From a virus, in IMG/VR virus record IMGVR_UViG_3300022699_000302, positions 1-64,000 of that record: DNA of 64,000 bases; one strand, written 5' to 3'. The position numbers and the translations under genes were made by a program. Positions 1 to 7,641 of this stretch are shown here, piece after piece; positions within the stretch are counted from its first letter, which is position 1; each line of letters begins with the position of its first letter. The notes beneath the pieces are model-generated. The model was not told the DNA's origin. It saw nothing but the letters and a program-made list of their open reading frames with translations, and did not search any database.

Positions 1-1209
1 CGCTACCGAACCGGGGTTTTTCTGTCGGTCCTTTTTCGAGCGTGCTGTTTCCTCCAAACCCTCGTCCAGCAAGCAAACTGCTCCCGCAGCGTTGTAGAGA
101 ATCATCGACAACATCTTGCCGTCGTTGTACTTGAACGTGAAATTACGAGCCTCTTCCCGGGTCATCAGCCCAGCATCGACCAGGATCTTTCGGCCCATCT
201 CTATCAGCTCTTTCTCGAGCTTCTCTTCTTCGGGTCGAATCTTCTTCTCGTCGATGAGCTTCAGACGCTTACGGCTAAAGGCGAACCCACAGAGCTCAGC
301 ATCAGTAGCGGCATCGCCGCAGATCCTCTCGATATTCGCCCACTTAAGCATGCGCCGCTTCAGCAAACGCTTTCTGAAGTAGAAGAACAACCGAAGGCAG
401 ATCTCCGCGTCGATTCGGGCATACTTACGAAACAAGTATTCGCGACGCTTAATCAACTTATCGTACTCTTTCTTCATCCGATCGAGTCGCCGGTTCACTG
501 CTCGTATGATTTTGGGGGTGGGATCCTCGACGTTTTTGAAATTCTTGCCAAAGGGTTCTTTGAATTTGGCCTTGAGTTCCCGCCGCTCTTTAGGGGTCAG
601 ATCGGGATCAGCGTCCACCATGAGACGGTATTCTTTGTATGCTGCCCGTGCTTTTTTACGTCTATGGGTGGTCAACTTCCTCACCAAGACAGGAACCCGC
701 TTCTTCATCTTCTTAGCGGTTTTCTCCAGCTCTTTGAGGCGGTCGGGAATCTCGCCTTTCTTGAACAACTCCTTCAACGTCATCATCTTCCCGGTGCCCA
801 GGTACTTCTGCCCCAAGGCATCCAGACCAAGCGGCTTAGGCTCCTTATTGTTGCCACGATTGTCGTAGAGCCAGGCCAGGTTCATCGTGTCGATCACCGT
901 CGCCTTGACCTCTCGGATCGGACAGACATACCGATGGATGAACTTCATGTCGTAGGGCTTGTTATGCCATACGATCCGCATCTTGGGGTTGCGGAAGAAT
1001 GACTCGAGAATTCGGTAAGTGTTCTTGTTGTGCTCAACGATCGCGGACTTCAAGGCACTGCCTCGGCCGGCCGCAATCGAGTAGAAGTAGGGTTTAGCAG
1101 TGCGGGAATCCGCTGATGATGCTTCTGTGTCCAGAGCAAGGACCCCATCCTTCATGGCCTGCTCAAAGACCTCGTCGGGCTTGTTAGGCCCTAATTTCTT
1201 CGTAGACAT
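1..1209 (-). CDS. Family A DNA polymerase, N-terminal 3'-5' exonuclease part (partial)
   Basis: The reading frame is open from an ATG at 1209 to the left edge, giving 403 codons, so the polymerase part is outside the window. An AAGGAGT SD precedes the ATG. The DnaQ-like exonuclease motifs are visible: Exo I DTE at residues 27-29, Exo II HNKPYD at 82-87 (N83, D87), and Exo III YARID at 263-267. Between Exo II and Exo III is a long basic stretch (about 140-255). In family A phage polymerases this domain proofreads the replicating strand. The gene lies downstream of the ssDNA-binding, primase and helicase genes, which fits a replisome operon. A stand-alone exonuclease is possible because the catalytic polymerase motifs cannot be seen. 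Confidence 0.85.
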   Translation of the reverse strand, partial: MSTKKLGPNKPDEVFEQAMKDGVLALDTEASSADSRTAKPYFYSIAAGRGSALKSAIVEHNKNTYRILESFFRNPKMRIVWHNKPYDMKFIHRYVCPIREVKATVIDTMNLAWLYDNRGNNKEPKPLGLDALGQKYLGTGKMMTLKELFKKGEIPDRLKELEKTAKKMKKRVPVLVRKLTTHRRKKARAAYKEYRLMVDADPDLTPKERRELKAKFKEPFGKNFKNVEDPTPKIIRAVNRRLDRMKKEYDKLIKRREYLFRKYARIDAEICLRLFFYFRKRLLKRRMLKWANIERICGDAATDAELCGFAFSRKRLKLIDEKKIRPEEEKLEKELIEMGRKILVDAGLMTREEARNFTFKYNDGKMLSMILYNAAGAVCLLDEGLEETARSKKDRQKNPGSVA

Positions 1210-1289
1210 TTCTACTCCTTGGCCTGTTCGCTCAGCAAGTCGCTGTCCGGTAGGCGATTCCGTGTCGTTTATGAGGTAGGAGGAGGACT

Positions 1290-1309
1290 GGCCGGGCACT
1301 ACCCCGGCC
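1290..1309 (-). terminator. GC-rich hairpin between SSB-like and polymerase genes
   Basis: GGCCGGG (1290-1296) pairs with CCCGGCC (1303-1309) around a 6-nt loop. No T-run follows on either strand, so this is at best a weak attenuator or an mRNA-processing structure in the 152-nt gap. I see no gene in that gap. Confidence 0.35.
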
Positions 1310-1361
1310 TTTGCAGCTGAACAGAGCAAAGCCGCGTCCTCTCTCCTCTATATGTCTAATT

Positions 1362-2852
1362 CTAGGCTTTAGCCTTCTTCTTTTTACCTCCTTTCTTCTT
1401 TTTGGAGCTCTTCTTCGAAGACTTGGCCTTAGTTGACTTCTTCTTGCCTGAGGTTGCCTTCTTCTTTTTCTTCTTGGGCTTCTCTTCTTCCTCAGGATTC
1501 TCGTCAACGTAATCGAAGGCTTCAGGATCGTCATCCTTGAGGGGCACTACGTCCTCAGTGTCATCCTCGGTCGGAAGTTCTGCGGCGTCGAGTTCGATAT
1601 CCTCTTCTGCTAGCTCGTCGGGCTCGTCCTCGTCGTCTTCGTCCTCTTCAGACTCTTCCTCATTTTCGTCGGAGTCATCGGAGTCTTCTTCCTCGCCTTC
1701 ATCTTCTTCATCCGACTCTTCTTCATCCGACTCTTCTTCACCGTCGTCGGATTCTTCTTCATATTCCTCCTCTTCTTCGTCCTCGCCAAAAAGGGCAGCT
1801 TCTTCCTCTTCTTCCTCTTCCTCGCCGTCGTCCATTTGATCAGCGATTTTGTCCTTCAAGCCCGACAGAGAAGCTTCACCGAATAGATCGATGTCCTCGT
1901 CGTCGTCATCATCGTCGATATCGGTCGAGATGATGTCGTCTTCTTTGACGAAGCGAAACTTGTTGTTGAGGGAAGTAGCGTTGGCGATCAGAAGCTTCTG
2001 CTCTTCAGGAGAGGCCACCGGGAATGCATCCTCAATACGAAGCCAAGAGATCTTCTTCTGCTTCGCCATTTTCTTCAGCTTCTTGAGAAACGCGACCGGA
2101 TCGGTCAGCTTCGGCTTGTCGTTCATGTCGCGGTCGATCTCCAGACGTTCTCCGATTGCTCGGGATTGCTGGTTGGTACCGCGACTGATGATGTAGTGCG
2201 CGCCGATCAGCGTGCCGTCTTCGAAGTGATCAGACTTACGCTTGAAGCCGTAGCGCCCGAAGTCCTTAGCCAGGGTGTCGAGGAGAGCAGTATCTCGTTC
2301 AGTAATCACGAGATAGACCAGACGCGGCCCGATTTTCTCTCCGTTCTTCTTGGTGTAGGTGTGATCGGTGTACGCAATGCAGACTGCGTAAGCCTTGGGC
2401 TCATTGCCGAAGAGCTCGTGCTCACAGTACTGGCACTTCGCCGAGTCTTCGCCGGCGACCATGTCAAACCCGTCTTCCCTCGGAATGAGATCGGTGACAC
2501 GGCTGCATCGCTGCAAGGTGTAATCCGCCTTACCCCAACGATCGTTCCAGCGCGTCGGCATCATGTGACCAGCGAACCAAACCAGGTCCGTGGCCAGGAT
2601 CAACCGGGCCTCTTCACCGCGCTGAAGACGGAACGTGTTCTCAAACTTCGGTCCTTCCCTCTTGGCTTTACCGGGGTACTGGAATCCCCTCATCGCTGCC
2701 TCTGAATTAGCCGCTTGGCCCTTCATACCTACCACGCCCTTATAAGGCGAGTTCTTGAGCCGCTTGGCTAAGAGGTCGTCCGCCGACGATCCGAAGACGT
2801 CAGCCGACTCAGAAGCCTTTCGAGACTTTTTCGACTTCCTTTTCTTTGCCAT
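1362..2852 (-). CDS. Probable single-stranded DNA-binding protein with acidic then basic C-terminal tails
   Basis: This is a 496-residue protein. Residues 1-30 are basic, and the folded part (about 50-320) contains a possible zinc site: a Cys near 115 followed by CQYCEH around 138. Residues about 310-460 are almost entirely Asp/Glu/Ser, and the last 45 residues are Lys-rich and histone H1-like. A zinc site plus an acidic tail, located between primase and polymerase, suits a gp32-like ssDNA-binding protein whose acidic tail recruits replisome partners. That is inference from layout, since no diagnostic SSB motif was recognised. A GGGGA SD precedes the start. The first 28 codons overprint the end of the primase gene. 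The added Lys tail after the acidic tail is unusual. Confidence 0.6.
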   Translation of the reverse strand: MAKKRKSKKSRKASESADVFGSSADDLLAKRLKNSPYKGVVGMKGQAANSEAAMRGFQYPGKAKREGPKFENTFRLQRGEEARLILATDLVWFAGHMMPTRWNDRWGKADYTLQRCSRVTDLIPREDGFDMVAGEDSAKCQYCEHELFGNEPKAYAVCIAYTDHTYTKKNGEKIGPRLVYLVITERDTALLDTLAKDFGRYGFKRKSDHFEDGTLIGAHYIISRGTNQQSRAIGERLEIDRDMNDKPKLTDPVAFLKKLKKMAKQKKISWLRIEDAFPVASPEEQKLLIANATSLNNKFRFVKEDDIISTDIDDDDDDEDIDLFGEASLSGLKDKIADQMDDGEEEEEEEEAALFGEDEEEEEYEEESDDGEEESDEEESDEEDEGEEEDSDDSDENEEESEEDEDDEDEPDELAEEDIELDAAELPTEDDTEDVVPLKDDDPEAFDYVDENPEEEEKPKKKKKKATSGKKKSTKAKSSKKSSKKKKGGKKKKAKA

Positions 2853-3814
2853 AGATCTTCCCCAATCGTGAGTGTGCTCTTGTACTGCTCGGCTGTCATT
2901 TCCTTGGGATCAGCCGGCAACTTTGGTGTGTAAATTACAGCTTCCGGATAATACTTCCTCATTACCTTTTTTGACTTCTTGATTCCCTCCTGTCCGGCTA
3001 CATCTGGATCGAGAAGCAGCCAAATCGTATCGATCTCCATGTGACGCAAAAGCTTTGCCTGGCCGGGTCGGATCGAAGATCCGAAGCAGGCAGCTGTGTT
3101 ATTCACTCCGACTTCATAAGCGTGTACCGCATCTAGCGGGCCCTCAAAGAGAGCCGCTTCACTGGGCTCGAGCAGTCCCTCGGTTCCGAGTAGATGCTCG
3201 CCGAACAAGTGGTCCCTGGCATTGAATTTCAGGGTCGTTAAATACTTGTTTTCGCTAGAGTTTTCAGCCACGGACCGAGATTGGGCGCCTACTATTCGGC
3301 CGTCTCGAGTCACGCAAGGCAGCATAATCGAGCCTGATTCAATGTCAACGCCGATCTTGAACGCTTTCGTTCCCCTGCCCGTAACCCCCTTCGATTTCAA
3401 CCACTTCCGAGGAAGCAACTTTTTGTGTTTCCTGTATTGCTTGTAGTAGAGTTTGGTGTAGTCGATATCGTCGGGATCGTAGGTCAGGTCAATCTCAGCC
3501 TTGAATCTGCGCCCTCCGCTCTTTTCAAGCTGTTCTGCTAACTTCAGAGCTGACTTGAATCGAGGGGATTTCTCGCAGGCTTTCCGTAGCAGCTGGACAA
3601 GCGGCATCTTCGTGTCGCAAACCCAGCATCCCGCCCAGCTCTCCCCGTCATCACAGATGCGAGCCCATCCATGGGTTTTACGGCTGATTTGGTATTTGTG
3701 CTCCCGAGAGTAGGGAGCCATGAAACAAGGAAAAGCGATGTGATCGTCGCCAGATCGCTTGATCGGTACAGCGTCGAGTTGTCGGAGTACGTCTACAAGC
3801 GAGTGATAGTCCAT
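2768..3814 (-). CDS. DnaG-like primase with TOPRIM domain
   Basis: This 348-residue protein makes RNA primers for replication. An N-terminal zinc-binding region carries C30, C54, C63 and C66. The TOPRIM core shows EGPLD at 224-228 and LLLDPD at 266-271, the acidic residues that bind metal in DnaG. It is shorter than bacterial DnaG (about 580 residues) because it lacks the C-terminal helicase-binding domain, as many phage primases do. The 3' end overlaps the downstream SSB-like gene by 85 nt. The helicase and its probable loader lie immediately upstream in the same block. Confidence 0.88.
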   Translation of the reverse strand: MDYHSLVDVLRQLDAVPIKRSGDDHIAFPCFMAPYSREHKYQISRKTHGWARICDDGESWAGCWVCDTKMPLVQLLRKACEKSPRFKSALKLAEQLEKSGGRRFKAEIDLTYDPDDIDYTKLYYKQYRKHKKLLPRKWLKSKGVTGRGTKAFKIGVDIESGSIMLPCVTRDGRIVGAQSRSVAENSSENKYLTTLKFNARDHLFGEHLLGTEGLLEPSEAALFEGPLDAVHAYEVGVNNTAACFGSSIRPGQAKLLRHMEIDTIWLLLDPDVAGQEGIKKSKKVMRKYYPEAVIYTPKLPADPKEMTAEQYKSTLTIGEDLWQRKGSRKSLERLLSRLTSSDRRRTTS

Positions 3815-3816
3815 AT

Positions 3817-4014
3817 CTACACCCAGCTTTCCAGGGCATCAACTAACCCAACAGGACCGAGACGATCGGTTAGATAGCGTACCATCTCCTCTTCTCCTGC
3901 AGCGGATAGCTCGTCGGATTCGTGATCTTTTTCGGCGCGAACCGCCATAGAGAGGACCCGTAGCAGCTCCTCTTCTCCGTGTTTTTCTCGGAAGTCTTCA
4001 ATCCTGTTTGTCAT
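3817..4014 (-). CDS. Small acidic protein, unknown function
   Basis: 65 residues, mostly predicted helix, rich in Glu and Arg. A GAGG SD lies upstream of the ATG. The start overlaps the end of the preceding gene by 17 nt and the stop is 2 nt before the primase start, so it is translationally coupled within the replication operon. No motif recognised. Confidence 0.7.
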   Translation of the reverse strand: MTNRIEDFREKHGEEELLRVLSMAVRAEKDHESDELSAAGEEEMVRYLTDRLGPVGLVDALESWV

Positions 4015-4312
4015 CGAGGTCCTCCCAGTCTTCGACGCTCACCGGCATTTTGGTTTCGATCCAGACCCGAGCGCCGCAACTCAGCGGCTTCTCCGGCCTG
4101 TAGACCACAACAGCGAGGTCGTTTCCTTCTTCGTCGTAAATGATTAAGCGTCGTCCCTTGAGATTCTCCTTACCGGTTTTGCACGTTATCACCGGGTCCT
4201 GGGTCCCGTGCTTCTGGTTCTTTTTGATCGCATGCTGATTTATGTGAATCCGCTTGATTCGTTTCGAGAAGTCACCTGTTGACTTCTTCAGTGGTCCATC
4301 TAATAGGCCCAT
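3998..4312 (-). CDS. Small basic protein of a type common in phage replication operons
   Basis: 104 residues with a GGGAGG SD. The middle reads HINQHAIKKNQKHG, then a beta-rich half with KPLSCGARVWIET. From memory, short proteins with an INQH...N-K...PLSCGARVWIET pattern recur in actinophage genomes, but their role is not known to me. It sits between helicase and primase genes and overlaps the next gene by 17 nt, so a replication accessory role is plausible. Confidence 0.7.
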   Translation of the reverse strand: MGLLDGPLKKSTGDFSKRIKRIHINQHAIKKNQKHGTQDPVITCKTGKENLKGRRLIIYDEEGNDLAVVVYRPEKPLSCGARVWIETKMPVSVEDWEDLDDKQD

Positions 4313-4323
4313 CTTGGCCTCCC

Positions 4324-5637
4324 TTACATTATTTTCGCTTCCGCATCTTCGAGCTCTTCTGGGCTCTGTTTCTTCAGTGATTTAATGAAGTCCCAATTGC
4401 ATGCATTGAGGTCGGCTTTGTACCGAAACCCTACATCGGTTGCTCCCTCACGAGCCTTGAGACAGGTGATATCGATAAACTCCTGTTTAGCCCTAGCTTG
4501 CCAGATAAAGCTGGAGTATGCGTTGATAGCGTCTCCGTAAGCCGTCGCAGACATTCCGCTCTGACCACTGCGGTTTTGGTGCGAGGTGAACATGCAGGCA
4601 AATTTCCGTCGAACAACCATGTCTTTCAGACGGATAAAAAGATGGCGTACTTTGACGTGATCATCGTCCGAAGATTCATCGGTAACAAGCCCGATAATGT
4701 TGTCGAGGAACGCGACCGAGCATCCAAAGTCGTCCATCTGGGACTCGATCGACTCAACAGTGGTAATCGATGAGGGCCCTGCAACATGCAGGTTCTGTCG
4801 AAGGGGACGCCACTTTTTCAGCTTGAATGCTTTCTTCAATCTCTTTTCGTCTTCAGCATCAAGAGCACCGTGACAGAACTTGGTGTAGGGTAGATTGAAG
4901 AGAAGAGCAGCGACTCGCCATCGGGTCTCGAGTTGTGACATTTCAGTCGAGTGCAGCAGGGTCTTGTAGCCGGCTTGAGCAGAATGGCCGGCACAGAAGT
5001 CGAGCAGGAAGGTCTTCTTCATGCCCGGTCGTGCCAGTAATCCTACCAAGTGCCCGTATGGGAGACCTCGCATATGGAACGAGATCTGAGGAAAAGGCAA
5101 CGGAATGCCGTAAGCCTCACCGCTCTTTCGAGCCATGTACTCCTCGAGGACGTCCTCTCCTCGCCCATATTTCTCAGTCTTTTCGGTGTAGTCGGTTTGC
5201 AGGTCTTCGAGAGTCGAAACTCTTTTTCTAAGGGTATCGATGAGGTCCTTGAGCTCCTCCTCTTCCATGGGGGTAAAGAGGTCCTCTTCCTCCTCGATTT
5301 CCTCTGCTCCCTGGACTCTTTCTATGACCGGTCCGCACATCGCTTGAAGATCGGCATAGGTGGTTAACGCCTCCCGGGTAGCCACCTCCCGAATAGCAGC
5401 GTCCACGACATAACGAACCGGCTCATCGGTAGGTGTGAAGGTCAGTCCCTCGAATTTCTTCGATACGATGTCCGAAGATGGGGCCTTCTTGAACTTCGAG
5501 TGAAACTGGAATATCGAGTTGACTATTGCCCTTTCGCGTTCCTCGAACACTTCGGGATTAAGGCTGGTCTTCTTCACCGCCTTACAGCGCCGACCGTCGG
5601 TCAAGGTCCATAGGAGTTTATTGAACGCTGCACCCAT
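4324..5637 (-). CDS. DnaB-like replicative helicase with an altered Walker A
   Basis: A 437-residue RecA-fold ATPase. The P-loop region at 201-210 reads LARPGMKKTF, where DnaB normally has GARPSMGKT. A catalytic Glu follows in STEMS (230-234), Walker B is SVAFLD at 307-312, and TSHQNR (351-356) matches the TqlnR-type sensor region. The N-terminal 170 residues are helical with an acidic patch (111-130). The protein should unwind DNA as a hexamer ahead of the polymerase. It overlaps the start of its probable loader by 1 nt and has a GGGAGG SD. The lost glycines of the P-loop are odd, but the gene is otherwise intact. Confidence 0.85.
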   Translation of the reverse strand: MGAAFNKLLWTLTDGRRCKAVKKTSLNPEVFEERERAIVNSIFQFHSKFKKAPSSDIVSKKFEGLTFTPTDEPVRYVVDAAIREVATREALTTYADLQAMCGPVIERVQGAEEIEEEEDLFTPMEEEELKDLIDTLRKRVSTLEDLQTDYTEKTEKYGRGEDVLEEYMARKSGEAYGIPLPFPQISFHMRGLPYGHLVGLLARPGMKKTFLLDFCAGHSAQAGYKTLLHSTEMSQLETRWRVAALLFNLPYTKFCHGALDAEDEKRLKKAFKLKKWRPLRQNLHVAGPSSITTVESIESQMDDFGCSVAFLDNIIGLVTDESSDDDHVKVRHLFIRLKDMVVRRKFACMFTSHQNRSGQSGMSATAYGDAINAYSSFIWQARAKQEFIDITCLKAREGATDVGFRYKADLNACNWDFIKSLKKQSPEELEDAEAKIM

Positions 5638-6182
5638 TAGAGCCTCCCTGTGTCCTTATAAAACTTCGGGTCCCAATACAGCACGGTTCGCCCGATTCGT
5701 GACGACAGCAAAGGGTAACCAGAATACCCGTCGATTGTTTCAGCTTCATGACGAGACCTGGCAGGGGGTATGTTGTAGCCACATACGATAGTTCGCTGGT
5801 CTTCGGCCCATCGCCGATAGATATACCCGTCAAGGATGGACGAGACGCTGGAAGGCACTAGGGACAACTCAGAGATCACCATTACCTCAGCGTCTTCCAG
5901 CATCTCTTCAGCACTGTCGAATCCGCAAATCGCCCCGTTTCGTTTGATCATTCCCATGTATCGGGTAGCACTGAAGTACCCCAAGGTCTGCCCGGTTTCT
6001 CGGCACAGAGTCATGGCCAGAGCTGCGGCTGAGATAAGAGATTCGGCATAGAGACCGGGAACATCCACGATATGGTCTAACTCGGCCGCGCATGCTGCAA
6101 CTTCAGCCAGGACGTCTTTGTGCTTCTTCCTGACAAGATTAGCTAACCGCTCTACTTTGGGCGGAAACACGTTTTCTATCAT
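5637..6182 (-). CDS. DnaC/IstB-like AAA+ protein lacking a Walker A motif (probable helicase loader)
   Basis: 181 residues directly upstream of the helicase. A Walker B-like strand (VMVISEL, 100-106), a sensor I-like TIVCGYN (131-137) and SSRIGR (160-165, the arginine position seen as GSRL/SSRI in DnaC and IstB) occur in the order and spacing of the DnaC family. The P-loop that should come near residues 40-50 is absent; VPGLYAESL stands there. Helicase loading is the best inference from fold pattern and neighbour. If so, it may act without its own ATP hydrolysis, or contribute an arginine finger to a partner. Confidence 0.6.
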   Translation of the reverse strand: MIENVFPPKVERLANLVRKKHKDVLAEVAACAAELDHIVDVPGLYAESLISAAALAMTLCRETGQTLGYFSATRYMGMIKRNGAICGFDSAEEMLEDAEVMVISELSLVPSSVSSILDGYIYRRWAEDQRTIVCGYNIPPARSRHEAETIDGYSGYPLLSSRIGRTVLYWDPKFYKDTGRL

Positions 6183-7015
6183 CTGCCCTCCTTTGCTTTC
6201 TCAATCACGTCTAAGACGTATTCGTTGGCAATGTGCTTTTTGTATTCCTCCAATCGATACCGATAGACTTCTATTTCGTCTCCAAATTCATCAAGGATCC
6301 TGATAAGGACGAGGGAGCCACGTACTGCGGCTTCGGCTGTATACTCGTCTTTGGCTGAATCACTGGCCAAAAACCAGTCCACAGTCCCAACAGGCAAGAG
6401 CCGGTCTCGACACTTATCCCCCAGTGTTGAGCGGTATGCGGCTAAGCGCCGCAGGCTCAGGGGGTGGGACGGAAGGCCCATGTCTTTGCAGATAGCTCGG
6501 ATGTTTTTAGCGATCCAATAAAGGCTTCTACATATCCCTCGAGGAGATGCTTCTAGGCGTCGGAACTCCTTAACTATTGAGCCAAAAATCTGGGTGACTT
6601 TGGCGTAAGAGTCTCCTTCTTCCATTCCTCGAATCTCGACAACTTCGATGTCTCGGGGAAGGAGTCGGAGGAACTCTTCAAGATAATCCCGGAAGGTCCA
6701 TCGCTTGAGGTCGGCATCCAAGCCTTCATTGTCATATCGGTACTTTGTGTTGAATCGAACAGAGATCGGTTGTTCCAGTTTTTTCTTTTCCCGTCTCTTA
6801 CGTTTCTTCCGGTATTTCTCCTGTCGTGCCCTCGTCTTTCCCGAGGTGTCCTCAAAGAAGTTCGACATCGACTTTTCATCGCCGTCGTCTTCAACTTCTT
6901 CGGGTCGTTCTCCTGTGAGCTTAGCTACAAAATCGGCCGCTCTTGTAGTTCTTCTTCGATTGCTTTTAGAAACATGGTTGGATCCAGAAGAGCCCGATTT
7001 ACGACGACGCGCCAT
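6179..7015 (-). CDS. Basic protein of the replication operon, unknown function
   Basis: 278 residues. The first 30 are Arg/Lys/Ser-rich and residues 60-85 form a second, very basic, probably coiled segment. The rest is mixed helix with many Arg and Glu. It starts at ATG 7015 with AAGGAG, and its first 30 codons overprint the 3' end of the upstream gene. It ends 4 nt into the loader-like gene. Position suggests DNA binding or replisome assembly; no domain was recognised. Confidence 0.72.
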   Translation of the reverse strand: MARRRKSGSSGSNHVSKSNRRRTTRAADFVAKLTGERPEEVEDDGDEKSMSNFFEDTSGKTRARQEKYRKKRKRREKKKLEQPISVRFNTKYRYDNEGLDADLKRWTFRDYLEEFLRLLPRDIEVVEIRGMEEGDSYAKVTQIFGSIVKEFRRLEASPRGICRSLYWIAKNIRAICKDMGLPSHPLSLRRLAAYRSTLGDKCRDRLLPVGTVDWFLASDSAKDEYTAEAAVRGSLVLIRILDEFGDEIEVYRYRLEEYKKHIANEYVLDVIEKAKEGR

Positions 7016-7572
7016 TGGTTCTCCTTCTCTTCGAGCAGCAGAGGGATTGTACGCATTACCGCCACCCGTGCTGCATGGGTCAATGCAGACAAGAGATACC
7101 GGATATACCGCTGCAGCAAGACAGCCTTATAGCCCTGGGCTGCTGAAATCAGACCTGTCCGTACATTACGGTCTTGTTTGTGTGCTGCCGATGATTTCTC
7201 GAATACCTCCCTTTGCCGACGATAATCTCCAATGCACCGGGTGAGATCAGTGCAAAAGCCACGGATATTTTTCGTCGTGTGGTCGATATTACCGTCCAGC
7301 TTTACGGCATTCAAGTAATGAGCGAGTTCGTCTTCGATATCCGACGGATACTCCTTCAGGTTCGTGGGTGGTGTGCTAGACGGATAAGAGGAGTAACTGG
7401 ATTGGGCCAGGGATCGGATGTGCTTGGGGTGTGCACCGAGCGTTGTTGCGGCCCCCAGGATTTCGTTGTCACGAAAGACTTTTTCTGTCGCCTCAGCTGC
7501 TTTTTCTTGGGGAAGATTGAAGACAGTGTGAATCACTACATCACCTTCAATCTGTACTCTTCCGTACAGCAT
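6925..7572 (-). CDS. Unknown protein at the head of the replication operon
   Basis: I place the start at ATG 7572 because it follows a good SD (CAGGAGATGCA); an earlier in-frame start at 7611 has none. 215 residues, mostly alpha-helical after residue 70, with a Pro/Ser/Tyr-rich stretch near 55-70. It begins 29 nt after the terminator hairpin that closes the previous transcription unit, so a promoter may lie in that gap. No motif recognised. Confidence 0.7.
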   Translation of the reverse strand: MLYGRVQIEGDVVIHTVFNLPQEKAAEATEKVFRDNEILGAATTLGAHPKHIRSLAQSSYSSYPSSTPPTNLKEYPSDIEDELAHYLNAVKLDGNIDHTTKNIRGFCTDLTRCIGDYRRQREVFEKSSAAHKQDRNVRTGLISAAQGYKAVLLQRYIRYLLSALTHAARVAVMRTIPLLLEEKENQWRVVVNRALLDPTMFLKAIEEELQERPIL

Positions 7573-7600
7573 TGCATCTCCTGGTAAAAATGAATGAATA

Positions 7601-7626
7601 AAAGGGGGCACCTTGACGGTGCCCCC
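7601..7626 (-). terminator. Intrinsic terminator
   Basis: On the minus strand a perfect 9-bp stem GGGGGCACC / GGTGCCCCC with a 5-nt loop is followed by TTTTATT. It lies 16 nt past the stop of the 7642-9705 gene and separates it from the replication genes. Confidence 0.9.
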
Positions 7627-7641
7627 AATTAGTGATCCAGG

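Noticed and set aside
1537-1839. Serine-only frame on the plus strand
   Set aside because: It is the complement of the Asp/Glu-rich tail of the SSB-like gene (GAA/GAC read backwards as TTC/TCG) and not a gene.
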